From assembly GCA_964347265.1 (NCBI GenBank), contig CAYFXV010000001.1:1-64000 (forward strand): a stretch of DNA of 64,000 nucleotides, given 5' to 3'. Source of the stretch: CS1-C013 sp964347265 (GTDB lineage Archaea; Aenigmatarchaeota; Aenigmatarchaeia; Aenigmatarchaeales; Aenigmatarchaeaceae). Shown in pieces: positions 44,677 through 52,629 of the stretch (its first letter is position 1; every line of letters starts with the position of its first letter). The translations under genes and the position numbers were made by a program. The notes beneath the pieces were generated by a model. That model ran no database searches, was not told where the DNA came from, and was given only the letters and a program-made list of their open reading frames with translations.

Positions 44677-44703
44677 GCGCTTTTTCTGGCGCCAAAAATG
44701 CGC
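44677..44703 (-). promoter_or_regulatory. GC-rich hairpin in the S-layer leader
   Basis: On the minus strand the leader reads GCGC-A-TTTTT, a GGCGCCAG loop, then AAAAA-GCGC: a 9-bp stem with one bulge. Just 5' of it a second TTTTTGGCGC copy occurs. GC-rich blocks like this are absent from the surrounding AT-rich intergenic DNA. It could stabilise the mRNA or regulate translation. Confidence 0.55.
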
Positions 44704-44778
44704 TTGCGCGCCAAAAAGATTAATACCTCTATTTATTTCTGACGCCATTTTGATTAAGAAATATTGTATAAAGCTAGG

Positions 44779-44787
44779 ATATATAAA
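44779..44787 (-). promoter_or_regulatory. Candidate TATA box of the S-layer gene
   Basis: TTTATATAT on the minus strand would place the transcript start near 44755 and give a leader of about 120 nt before the ATG. A second, weaker candidate is CTTTATACA about 10 bases downstream. Confidence 0.45.
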
Positions 44788-44887
44788 CTTCTAGAAACTG
44801 TTTACTGAACTGTTTATCATTGTTTACTTATATATTTTGAAATTAAAATAAGAATTTTTATATCTTCTAATTGTTTCTAAAGGCTTT

Positions 44888-45778
44888 TTATGCCTTTTTT
44901 CCAAATTTCTTCTCTATATAAACCTTGTTTTTCCTACCAATCCTTTCAAGTTTTATAAGACCTCTTTCTTTCAAACTTTTAAGAACTTTTGAAACTTTTG
45001 CTTTAGAATATCCACTATCTTTAACAATTATCTTTTGATTAACGCCATTACCATGTTTCATAACTGTATTAAAAATTATTTTTTCATCTTTTTTTAACAC
45101 AGGTAATATTAATTTTACAGTTTTATTTTTCCAATAAAATTGATAAAAAACTATGACGCCTGCAAATATTATTATGATTGTTATTGTAAAAAATTCAATC
45201 GGAAATTCAGATATAATAACATCTCCTATTTTTTCAAAAGCTACAAAAACATCAATTCTATCTCCTTTTTTAAAATCATTCATTTGCCAGTTAATAATTG
45301 TTCTTCTGCCATCTGATCCTATTAAAGCATTTTCTGGACTATAAGAATTTTCTACAGGCTCTCTTAAACCAGTTCCTTCTGGAAGCTTAACTAAAATAGG
45401 AATAATTTCAGTATCACCTCTAAATTTAAAAGAATCTGTAAACAAAAAATAATTATTTCTCTTATTAACTTTTTGATTTGAATTATAAGTTATAATGACG
45501 TCTGTTCTTTCTGAAGCTTTCATAGTACAAACTATATTTGTTTCTAACATTCCAGGTTGGATTTTACAATCTGCAACAGAATCAACTTTAATGTTATCAG
45601 GAGAACCTAGAGGTGTGATAAAACTTTGGTCTTGATGATTTACAAATATTAAAGTTAATTTATATTCAACTGTATTATTTTCAAAAATTTCTGCTGTAAC
45701 TCCGTATTGATATAATTCTTGCGAAAAACAAGGAACTGAAAATAAAATAAAGAATATTAAAATTAGGATTTTTTTCAT
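44888..45778 (-). CDS. Membrane-anchored winged-helix regulator
   Basis: The 296-residue protein has a signal sequence (about 1-20), an extracytoplasmic beta domain (about 22-190), a span (about 197-220) and a cytoplasmic winged helix (about 225-296: KKDEKIIFNTVMKHGNGVNQ, SGYSKAKVSKVLKSLKERGL, IERIGRKNKVYIEKKFG). This is a one-piece outside-in sensor regulator architecture seen in archaea. It sits directly upstream of the S-layer gene on the same strand. I chose ATG 45778; the in-frame GTG at 45793 would overlap the upstream gene. Confidence 0.8.
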   Translation of the reverse strand: MKKILILIFFILFSVPCFSQELYQYGVTAEIFENNTVEYKLTLIFVNHQDQSFITPLGSPDNIKVDSVADCKIQPGMLETNIVCTMKASERTDVIITYNSNQKVNKRNNYFLFTDSFKFRGDTEIIPILVKLPEGTGLREPVENSYSPENALIGSDGRRTIINWQMNDFKKGDRIDVFVAFEKIGDVIISEFPIEFFTITIIIIFAGVIVFYQFYWKNKTVKLILPVLKKDEKIIFNTVMKHGNGVNQKIIVKDSGYSKAKVSKVLKSLKERGLIKLERIGRKNKVYIEKKFGKKA

Positions 45779-45782
45779 TTTA

Positions 45783-46220
45783 TCACTCTTCACCTCTCAT
45801 GAAAACTATTCCACCAGCACCAGCTGCTGCAAGTCTATGCATCATATTTGAAATTGAATTCAAAATTGATTGAGCTTCACCAACATCTAAATTGAATTTT
45901 TCTGGTTCTAATATTTCTATAGCAGATGGTCCATATTCAATAGCAATCTGTGCAAGGTTATCAAACTTTTTAGATATTAAATTAACTTCACATGTTACAG
46001 AATATCCAACCTCAACATTTTGAATTGGTGTTTCAACTCTCTTAGTTTCCCCAAAACTTTTTTTATAAATTTTTACTCTATTGTCTCTGTCAAGTTTGTT
46101 AACCAAAGACTCTAGTGCATCTTTTGCTACGTTTTCATTTATTGCTAAAGCTTCGAACATAACCCAAGATTTAAACCATCCTTCTCTAACTTTTTCGTTT
46201 GCTTCTTCCTCGCTTATCAT
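45783..46220 (-). CDS. Conserved-type soluble protein, unknown
   Basis: The 145-residue protein begins MISEEEANEKVREGWFKSWVMFEALA and has a helical, then beta part, and ends HRLAAAGAGGIVFMRGEE. It looks soluble and well folded. It lies four bases upstream of the membrane-anchored regulator, so the two are probably co-transcribed. No family is recognised. Confidence 0.65.
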   Translation of the reverse strand: MISEEEANEKVREGWFKSWVMFEALAINENVAKDALESLVNKLDRDNRVKIYKKSFGETKRVETPIQNVEVGYSVTCEVNLISKKFDNLAQIAIEYGPSAIEILEPEKFNLDVGEAQSILNSISNMMHRLAAAGAGGIVFMRGEE

Positions 46221-46259
46221 ATAAGAATTAATTTCTTTCTTAAAGCTTTAAATTTGTTT

Positions 46260-47291
46260 CTAAAAGTGTTCTGGCACCCATCTTTTTCCAAAAATAGGTA
46301 TTTCCTCTCCACATTTAGGACATTTAAAATCTTTTTTCAATGAGAATTTTTTAACACCTAAAATTGTTCTTTCAATAACAAGGTTTCCACAATTATGACA
46401 ATAAGTATTTTCCAACTTATGATTATGAACATTTCCTAAATAAACATATTTTAGTCCTTCTTTTTTTGCTATTTCATAAGCTTTTTCCATTGTTTTGATA
46501 GGTGTTCTAGGCAAATCTGTCAATTTATGGGTTGGAAAAAATTGAATTAAGTGAAACGGTGTTTTGTCTCCTAAGTTATCAAATATCCATTTACAAAGTT
46601 TTTTCACATCTTCCATATTGTCCCCAACTTTAGGAACTATTAAATCTGTTATTTCAATATAAATTTTGTTTTTCTTGTAAGCTAACAAAGCATCAAAGAT
46701 TGGTTCTACTTTAGGAACGCTTGAAAATTCATTGTAAAACTTTGGATTTGCAGAACCTTTTAAATCAACAACAGCTGCGTCCAAATATTTTGATATTTCT
46801 TTTATTGCTTCTGGAGAAGTATAACCATTTGTAACAAACATGTTATAAAATCCATTTTTTCTAGCTATTTTTGCAGTATCATAAGAAAATTCATAAAATA
46901 TTGTTGGCTCTGTATAAGTATAAGAAAAGCCTTGAACACCAAATTTCTTTGCTAAATCAATTAATTGCTCAGGAGTATGATCTTGTCCAATAACATTTGT
47001 CCATTCTTGTGATATTCCATAATTACAACAAAACTTACATCTAAAATTACATCCAACAGTAGATATAGATACGGTTCTAGAACCTGGAGCAAACATGTAT
47101 AATGGTTTTTTTTCAATAGGATCTACTGCTACTGAACAGAGTTTTCCATAAACAAGAGAATATAATTTGTCTTTAATGTTTTTCCTAACTCTACAAAATC
47201 CTACTTGATTTTCTGCTATAATACAATTTCTAGCACATAAACCACATTTAATAGCGTTTTTAATTTGTTTATAGAACATAGCTTCTTTCAT
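46260..47291 (-). CDS. AmmeMemoRadiSam-type radical SAM protein
   Basis: The 343-residue protein has CGLCARNC (about 17-24), the radical SAM motif GCNFRCKFCCN (about 79-89), then TYTEPTIFYEF and LVYLGN-like IPHNH segments. The C-terminus carries a zinc ribbon (CHNCGN ... CPKCGEE). This is the family linked to the AMMECR1/Memo proteins and to pyruvate-formate-lyase activase-like enzymes. The AMMECR1 and Memo partners are not in the window. The substrate is unknown. Confidence 0.88.
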   Translation of the reverse strand: MKEAMFYKQIKNAIKCGLCARNCIIAENQVGFCRVRKNIKDKLYSLVYGKLCSVAVDPIEKKPLYMFAPGSRTVSISTVGCNFRCKFCCNYGISQEWTNVIGQDHTPEQLIDLAKKFGVQGFSYTYTEPTIFYEFSYDTAKIARKNGFYNMFVTNGYTSPEAIKEISKYLDAAVVDLKGSANPKFYNEFSSVPKVEPIFDALLAYKKNKIYIEITDLIVPKVGDNMEDVKKLCKWIFDNLGDKTPFHLIQFFPTHKLTDLPRTPIKTMEKAYEIAKKEGLKYVYLGNVHNHKLENTYCHNCGNLVIERTILGVKKFSLKKDFKCPKCGEEIPIFGKRWVPEHF

Positions 47292-47329
47292 AATAACTTA
47301 TATAATTTTCAAATATTTTATAGTATTAT

Positions 47330-47403
47330 GCCCCAATAGCTCAGTTGGCTAGAGCGACTGTCTCGTAAACAGTAGGTCGGCGGTTCAAATCCGCCTTGGG
47401 GCT
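47330..47403 (+). tRNA. tRNA-Thr (CGT)
   Basis: Acceptor GCCCCAA / TTGGGGC, D-arm GCTC ... GAGC, anticodon stem ACTGT / ACAGT with loop CTCGTAA (anticodon CGT at 47364-47366), T-arm GGCGG-TTCAAAT-CCGCC and T73. No intron and no encoded CCA. Confidence 0.94.
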
Positions 47404-47506
47404 ACTTTAACCAATTCTCAAAACTAGAAAAGATTTAATAATATTGTTCTTTAATTCTTGAAAATAATTAAAAAGTTAGGGTTCTAATAATTATATTGTG
47501 AATGAA

Positions 47507-48295
47507 ATGTCAGAATTGAAAGTCTTACAAATTGAGACAACTAATCTTTGTAATTCTCATTGTGTGTTTTGTGTTCATGATAGAATAAAAGAATATGAAA
47601 ATATGAGTGATGAACTATTTAAAAAAATATTGAATGACGCCAAAAAAATTGAAACAATAAAAAGAATAATCCCCATGATGACTGGCGAACCACTTATGGA
47701 TAAAAAATTTATAAATCGTCTTAAATTGATAAACGGGATATTACCAAACAAACAAATAGAAGTATATAGCAATGGCTCTTTTCTTACTTCTAAAATCATA
47801 AAAGAATTAGCTTCTATAGAGAATTTGACGATGTTTTTTAGTATTAATGGTACTAGCAAAAAAACTAGAAAAAAATTAATGGGTTTAGATGATTATGATT
47901 ATGTAGTCAAAATGGTAAATTTATATGCTTTAACTGAAAAACCATTTAGAACAATATTTGTGGCTCACCCTTCAGTTAAAAAAGAAGAATTTCATAATTT
48001 TATAAGAAGTTGGAGCAATAAGGCTTTGATTATCCCCTATGCCAATTTTATAGGAGAAAAATACAGAAGTGATACAATTGAAAAAACTTGCGTTAGAGCA
48101 ATTAGTCATATGACTGTTATGTGGAATGGAAAAGTCAATCTTTGTTGTTTTGATGCTTTGGGAAAAGTCATTTTTGGAGATTTGAACACACAATCTATTA
48201 AAGAAGTTTGGAATTCTAAAAAAAGACAATCTTATGCGAAAGCACATTTAAATGGAGAAATAATAGAACCTTGCAACATTTGTGTTTACATATAA
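47507..48295 (+). CDS. Short radical SAM/SPASM protein
   Basis: The 262-residue protein has the radical SAM motif CNSHCVFC (about 14-21), MTGEPLMD and a SPASM-like tail with VNLCCFDALGKVIFGDLN and CNIC. It resembles SPASM proteins used for peptide or sugar modification, but has a minimal length. I chose the ATG at 47507; an in-frame GTG lies nine bases upstream. No precursor peptide gene is obvious nearby. The following 190 bases (48296-48485) show only AT-rich sequence and a TATA-like box for the next gene. Confidence 0.75.
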   Translation: MSELKVLQIETTNLCNSHCVFCVHDRIKEYENMSDELFKKILNDAKKIETIKRIIPMMTGEPLMDKKFINRLKLINGILPNKQIEVYSNGSFLTSKIIKELASIENLTMFFSINGTSKKTRKKLMGLDDYDYVVKMVNLYALTEKPFRTIFVAHPSVKKEEFHNFIRSWSNKALIIPYANFIGEKYRSDTIEKTCVRAISHMTVMWNGKVNLCCFDALGKVIFGDLNTQSIKEVWNSKKRQSYAKAHLNGEIIEPCNICVYI

Positions 48296-48485
48296 GAAGG
48301 CGACATATAAAATTTATATAAGCTTATAAAAGCTATAGTGACAGAATGGAAAAAAACAAAAATTATTTTTCGTTTCTAATTCAATTTTAAACATAATATT
48401 ATTAATAATATATTACTTTGCTTAATCTATACGGCTTTGAAAAAGATTTAAATAGATGCTATAAAAATCATATAAAGTGGATGAA

Positions 48486-48785
48486 ATGGATTGGATAACC
48501 TTTGTTAAAAAAGAAAATGTTAAAAAGGCTGAAGAAAAATTAAGAAGTGATTTTGATATAGCAGCCAAACAAAGCATAACAGTCAGAGATGCAAAGTCAT
48601 TGGACATAGAAAAAGATGGAAGTTTCATTTTAATTAATGGAACAGAAGAGGGAATAGAAAAATGTAAAGAACTAATAAAAGAATTTGTTGAAGAAATTGA
48701 TGAAGATTATTTGAATAAAGCAGAAGAAAAAATTAAAGAAGAAGAAGAAAAAGCAGCAGAAGCATTTGGTGGAATATTGGGATAG
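48486..48785 (+). CDS. Small acidic hypothetical protein
   Basis: The 99-residue protein begins MDWITFVKKENVKKAEEKLR and ends in a Glu-rich helix. An ATTTAAATA box near 48448-48456 fits a leaderless start at 48477-48486; GTG at 48477 is the alternative. It ends two bases before the next gene, and the two probably form a pair. No family is recognised. Confidence 0.65.
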   Translation: MDWITFVKKENVKKAEEKLRSDFDIAAKQSITVRDAKSLDIEKDGSFILINGTEEGIEKCKELIKEFVEEIDEDYLNKAEEKIKEEEEKAAEAFGGILG

Positions 48786-48787
48786 AA

Positions 48788-49045
48788 ATGATGGCTATAT
48801 TTACATTAGGAGCAGACGAAATAAGAATAAAACAAATGGAAAATATAGCTGAAGCTTGGGGATTTGCTGGAAAATATTCTAACACAGAAAATTTATTGAT
48901 TGATGCCAGAAAAAAGAAGTTTGATTCTATTTTAGTTATAGACCGTGAGGCTTTCGAAGATAAAGCCAAAATAGAACTTAATAATCTTGGTGTAGAAATA
49001 ATTAGTTTAAAGGATAAGAAAGTTTTAGAAAAAAAGATTTTTTAA
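48788..49045 (+). CDS. Small hypothetical protein
   Basis: The 85-residue protein begins MMAIFTLGADEIRIKQMENI and shows a compact alpha/beta pattern with FDSILVIDREAFEDKA and GVEIISLKDKKVLEKKIF. It is coupled to the gene just upstream (two-base gap). The function is unknown. Confidence 0.6.
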   Translation: MMAIFTLGADEIRIKQMENIAEAWGFAGKYSNTENLLIDARKKKFDSILVIDREAFEDKAKIELNNLGVEIISLKDKKVLEKKIF

Positions 49046-49082
49046 TAAAATATTAATTTAATTCTAACAATTAGTTTTTTAT

Positions 49083-49154
49083 GCGCCGATAGTCTAATGG
49101 TTAGGACATCAGCTTCCCAAGCTGACGATCTGGGTTCGAATCCCGGTCGGCGCA
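49083..49154 (+). tRNA. tRNA-Gly (CCC)
   Basis: Acceptor GCGCCGA / TCGGCGC, D-arm with AATGGTTAGG loop, anticodon stem TCAGC / GCTGA with loop TTCCCAA (anticodon CCC at 49116-49118), T-arm CTGGG-TTCGAAT-CCCGG and A73. Its last 19 bases plus TCAT (49136-49158) recur as a direct repeat 547 bases downstream. Confidence 0.94.
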
Positions 49155-49158
49155 TCAT
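49136..49158 (+). repeat. tRNA-Gly 3' end, proximal copy of a 23-bp direct repeat
   Basis: These 23 bases start at TCGAATCCCGG of the T-loop and run past the tRNA end through ATCAT. They recur exactly at 49683-49705. The arrangement matches the attL/attR core of an element integrated into a tRNA gene. Confidence 0.85.
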
Positions 49159-49208
49159 TCTTGACGGGATGAGAAACTGATATAAATCAGGAATATAAGC
49201 TAATTTAT

Positions 49209-49682
49209 ATGAAGAAACCATTTGAAATAGGTTTTAGTTTTGGTCTAACTTCTGGAATAATAACAACTCTTGGGTTAATGGTAGGTCTGCATTCTGGTAC
49301 TCACTCAAAACTTGCAGTTATCGGAGGTATACTAACAATAGCAGTAGCAGATGCATTTTCAGACTCATTAGGTATGCATATTTCTGAAGAATCTGAAAAA
49401 AAGAAAACAAAAGATATATGGGAATCAACAATTTCTACTTTTCTATCAAAATTCTTTTTTGCATTGACATTTATTATTCCGATTTTATTACTCGAACTTT
49501 TAACAGCAATTTTAGTAAGTATAGTTTGGGGTCTATTAATGATAGGTATTCTTAGTTTTAGGATAGCTAAAAAACAAAAAGAAACAGCGTGGAAGGTAGT
49601 TGCAGAACATTTGATTATAGCATTGGTAGTTATAGTTATAACTCATTATGTGGGTGATTGGATATCATTAACATTTGGTTAG
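49209..49682 (+). CDS. VIT1/CCC1-like membrane protein
   Basis: The 157-residue protein has about four spans and a VIT-like pattern: FEIGFSFGLTSGIITTLGLM, AVADAFSDSLGMHISEESEKKK (in two parts) and a C-terminal VVAEHLIIALVVIVITHY. VIT1/CCC1 proteins move Fe or Mn ions, but this one is short and its substrate is unproven. It is the only gene between the tRNA-Gly and the duplicated tRNA 3' end, and its stop codon touches that repeat. Confidence 0.7.
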   Translation: MKKPFEIGFSFGLTSGIITTLGLMVGLHSGTHSKLAVIGGILTIAVADAFSDSLGMHISEESEKKKTKDIWESTISTFLSKFFFALTFIIPILLLELLTAILVSIVWGLLMIGILSFRIAKKQKETAWKVVAEHLIIALVVIVITHYVGDWISLTFG

Positions 49683-49705
49683 TCGAATCCCGGTCGGCGC
49701 ATCAT
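49683..49705 (+). repeat. tRNA-Gly 3' end, distal copy of the direct repeat
   Basis: The repeat begins right after the TAG stop of the VIT-like gene. At its other end it contributes the stop codon of the convergent CPBP-like gene (TGA at 49702-49704 on the minus strand). Upstream bases do not pair as a T-stem, so it is not part of a functional tRNA. Confidence 0.85.
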
Positions 49706-50163
49706 AACAAATGAACTATTATTATGAAAATTTCGGAGCCAATAGCATGTAAAAGAAAACTTGGTAAGAATGATTTGCTTCTATAATTAATAGTTCCAAA
49801 AACTATTCCACCTATTGCTGAATAAGGAATTTCAAGAAATGGTTTTCCAATATGTGCTAGTGTATAGGGTATATCTTGAAGTACTATTGACCATTTACCA
49901 AATCTTTTAGATAAGCCAAACAATAGAAATCCTCTAAAAAACAATTCTCCGACAAACATTCCAAAAAACCTATCAAATATACCTATAGGTGTTAATGGTC
50001 GAGTTAAATAATATGCTCTAAAATCTGATAAGTTTGCTGCAAAAAATGATAGAGGGAGAGATAAAATCAATAACAAAAGAATTGTTAATAAATCTTTTCT
50101 ATCTATAGAATTTAAACCAATATTGTTTTTCATATAAATTCTATTATTTATTAATTCTAACAT
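49702..50163 (-). CDS. CPBP-family intramembrane protease-like protein
   Basis: The 153-residue protein has about four spans and CPBP-like motifs: GELFFRGFLLFGL (about 71-83), an IPYTLAHIGKP His and a late LLHAIGSE His. In the usual EExxxR motif the first Glu is Gly here. CPBP proteins are CAAX-type proteases or their inactive relatives. An alternative ATG exists ten codons downstream. The stop lies in the tRNA-derived repeat. Confidence 0.7.
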   Translation of the reverse strand: MLELINNRIYMKNNIGLNSIDRKDLLTILLLLILSLPLSFFAANLSDFRAYYLTRPLTPIGIFDRFFGMFVGELFFRGFLLFGLSKRFGKWSIVLQDIPYTLAHIGKPFLEIPYSAIGGIVFGTINYRSKSFLPSFLLHAIGSEIFIIIVHLL

Positions 50164-50182
50164 AAAGATAAATAGTGTTTAA

Positions 50183-50833
50183 ATGAATGTTATCGAAGAT
50201 TTATCAGAATTTCTTAAAATCTCTAAAGATAATGTGATCTCAAAAATGAAAAAAGGAGTTTTTTTAGTAAAGGATGATTGGATAAAAGCAAACCCAAAAA
50301 CAGAAGAAGAAGTAATCAAATTTTACAAGAATTGTAAAAACTATTTATTTGATTTAGCTGCTTGGCACGAACAACCATATAAAAAACAATGGGACTTACA
50401 ATTGATAGAAGTTGTAAAAAAAATAGAACCGAGTGTAAAAACTATTCTGGATTATGGTTGTGGTATAGGTTCTAATGGGTTTTTATTTCATGAGGCAGGA
50501 TTTAATGTAACATTAGCAGATTTAGATTCTTTTACTTTAGATTTTGCTAAATTTATAATTAAGAAATATGGTCTGCCTATTAAAGTAATAGAAGTTGATA
50601 AAGAAGAAGTAAAAAGTAAATTCGATGTTATTATTTGTCTGGATACACTTGAACATATTTTAGATCCAAAAACACTTTTAGAGAAATTATCTCATTATTT
50701 GAATCCTGAAGGAAAAATTATTCTAACAATTACTGAACGTGATGAATATCGTCCTATGCACTATGAAATGAAAAGCGATTTCTGGGAATATATGGGAAAT
50801 TTAGTTAGAGAAAATAAAATCTTATTATTATAG
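50183..50833 (+). CDS. Class I SAM-dependent methyltransferase
   Basis: The 216-residue protein has an N-terminal helical part (about 1-75) and a Rossmann domain with ILDYGCGIGSNG (about 92-103), LADLD and the late ICLDTLEHILDP. Its type suggests small-molecule or lipid/sugar methylation. It is convergent with a glycosyltransferase-like gene. The substrate is unknown. Confidence 0.8.
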   Translation: MNVIEDLSEFLKISKDNVISKMKKGVFLVKDDWIKANPKTEEEVIKFYKNCKNYLFDLAAWHEQPYKKQWDLQLIEVVKKIEPSVKTILDYGCGIGSNGFLFHEAGFNVTLADLDSFTLDFAKFIIKKYGLPIKVIEVDKEEVKSKFDVIICLDTLEHILDPKTLLEKLSHYLNPEGKIILTITERDEYRPMHYEMKSDFWEYMGNLVRENKILLL

Positions 50834-50840
50834 ATTTCGA

Positions 50841-51500
50841 TTATTCTTTCTGTATTCTTTTTTCCAAAAGTAGATAAGAAATTTTTTCATCAACTATTAT
50901 TTCTCCAATATGTTTACAAACAATTGATGTATCTAAAAAAACTTTAAATCCTTCTTTCTTTGCATTTTCACAAAAAGTCATATCTTCATTTAATTGTTCT
51001 ACAATATCTGTATGTATATTTTTAAACTCAAAAAAAGTATTATAACCCCTTTCTTTTAATTTTTCAAAAACCTCTTTTTTAACTAAAACACAACCAAAAC
51101 CAACAATATCAACTTCATGAAGGGCATTCAGTTTTACAAAATCAAGTAGTTTATATTTGCCTTCTTTATTTTTCATACAAACAACTGGCCTATATGGTGG
51201 TTTTCTTTGAAAATAAAGTGCTGAAATTATATCCTTATCTTTAGCGAATAAGTTGTCTAAAGTATTAGGAGGAATTAGCATATCTGAATCAATAAACCAA
51301 AGATAATCTGGATTTTCTAATAAAGCTTTTTCAACAAGCTCATTTCTAGCTGCATCAAGTGGGAAACGTTTTGAAAAAACTAACCTTATATCATACTTAG
51401 TTATGTTCTCATTTATTATGTTTAAAAAATTTAGAAAAAAATCACTATTAATAGTATTTGTTAGCGGTATGCAAAGGGAAACTCGTTTTTTGTTGTTCAT
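50841..51500 (-). CDS. GT-A-type glycosyltransferase
   Basis: The 219-residue protein has a GT-A fold start (RVSLCIPLTNTINSDFF), RNELVEKALL and the donor-metal DSDMLIPPNTLDNL motif (about 76-89), then SALYFQRKPPYRPV. It resembles small GT2-type enzymes that glycosylate proteins or lipids. The acceptor is unknown. Confidence 0.7.
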   Translation of the reverse strand: MNNKKRVSLCIPLTNTINSDFFLNFLNIINENITKYDIRLVFSKRFPLDAARNELVEKALLENPDYLWFIDSDMLIPPNTLDNLFAKDKDIISALYFQRKPPYRPVVCMKNKEGKYKLLDFVKLNALHEVDIVGFGCVLVKKEVFEKLKERGYNTFFEFKNIHTDIVEQLNEDMTFCENAKKEGFKVFLDTSIVCKHIGEIIVDEKISYLLLEKRIQKE

Positions 51501-51589
51501 CTTAATCGTCTATTAAAAATAATATTAAGAGAAATATTTAAATTGTTAAATAAATTACCAATTTATTTAAAGGAAAACAACAATTTAGT

Positions 51590-52066
51590 ATGGCTGAAAA
51601 CACTTATTTAATATTTCATCCAACAAGATTAGCATATTTTCTCTGGTATCTTATTGCAATAATTATAATAATTGTTGGTATTTTATCATTTTTTGATATT
51701 ATACCAATTTCAACTTTAATTGCAGATTATAATACTTATATTTTGATTTTCTTCAGTGCTGCTGGGATTATTTTAGTGGGAATTGCCGAAATTTTAAGAA
51801 AAACTGACAAATATGCAATAACAAATTTTAGAATTATCGAGAAAAAAGGTATAATAAATATTGAGGAAGACTCTATATACTGGGAAAAAGTAGCTAATTA
51901 TTCTTTAAGTCAAAATTTGGTGGATAGGATTTTTAAGATTGGCACAATAAAATTGTGGAGCATGGGTGGTGGAGGAGAAGGAATAGAACCTGAAGTAGTA
52001 ATTAAAAAGGCTCCTCATATTAAAAAAATAAGATTTCTTTTGGATAAGTTGATACAAAAAAGATAA
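51590..52066 (+). CDS. Membrane bPH2 (YdbS/YdbT-like) domain protein
   Basis: The 158-residue protein has two spans (about 14-36 and 46-66), then a bacterial PH-like domain: KTDKYAITNFRIIEKKGI, SIYWEKVANYSLSQNLVDR, IFKIGTIKLWS. This matches the DUF304/bPH2 family, of unclear function. It is followed 36 bases later by tRNA-Val. Confidence 0.8.
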   Translation: MAENTYLIFHPTRLAYFLWYLIAIIIIIVGILSFFDIIPISTLIADYNTYILIFFSAAGIILVGIAEILRKTDKYAITNFRIIEKKGIINIEEDSIYWEKVANYSLSQNLVDRIFKIGTIKLWSMGGGGEGIEPEVVIKKAPHIKKIRFLLDKLIQKR

Positions 52067-52102
52067 TTCTTATAAATATTTGTTGTTTTAATAAAATAAG
52101 AT

Positions 52103-52175
52103 GGGCCAGTGGTCTAGCGGCTATGACGCTACCTTGACAGGGTAGATATCGCAGGTTCGAGTCCTGCCTGGCCCA
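52103..52175 (+). tRNA. tRNA-Val (GAC)
   Basis: Acceptor GGGCCAG / CTGGCCC, anticodon stem CTACC / GGTAG with loop TTGACAG (anticodon GAC at 52136-52138), T-arm GCAGG-TTCGAGT-CCTGC and A73. There is no intron, and the next gene begins 14 bases later. Confidence 0.93.
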
Positions 52176-52189
52176 CTTAGAGTGATAAA

Positions 52190-52621
52190 ATGAAAGCTTG
52201 GAAAATTATAGTAGCTGGAATTGTGTTTGCAATAATAGCTCAAATAATACACTATGTAGAAGCAATTGCTACAATGGGTTTCTACATGGATCCAACATAT
52301 TTCACAGTTTGGAGCAAAATAATGATGCCAACAGAAGGTGCACCGCCAGCTGAATTCTATTACTTTTCAATTGGATTTGGAATAATAACAGGAATAATTT
52401 ATGCTGTGGTTTATGCAATGGTTAAAAAAAGTGTACCAGGAAAAACAATTGTTAAACAGGGCCTATATTTCGGTTTCCTCTTGTTTCTACTAGGAATACC
52501 TCATACTTTGGCAATGTATTTAATAATTAACTTGCCAACATTATTACTATTTTACTGGACAATAACAGGCCTTATAATTAATTTAATAGGCGGAGTTATT
52601 ATTGCTGGAATAGTTAAGTAG
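52190..52621 (+). CDS. Four-span membrane protein, unknown
   Basis: The 143-residue protein has four hydrophobic segments and a conserved-looking FYYFSIGFGIITGIIYA stretch in the middle. It follows tRNA-Val closely and precedes EndoQ by eight bases. No family is assigned with confidence. Confidence 0.6.
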   Translation: MKAWKIIVAGIVFAIIAQIIHYVEAIATMGFYMDPTYFTVWSKIMMPTEGAPPAEFYYFSIGFGIITGIIYAVVYAMVKKSVPGKTIVKQGLYFGFLLFLLGIPHTLAMYLIINLPTLLLFYWTITGLIINLIGGVIIAGIVK

Positions 52622-52629
52622 TGTTTTAA

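Noticed and set aside
44879..44897. Hairpin AAAGGC-loop-GCCTTT at the end of the membrane-anchored regulator gene
   Set aside because: It overlaps the stop codon but is not followed by a T-tract on the minus strand, so it was not called a terminator.
48296..48485. Short peptide frame at 48346 after the radical SAM gene as a precursor peptide
   Set aside because: It encodes only about 13 residues with no Cys or typical leader, so there is no support for a precursor.
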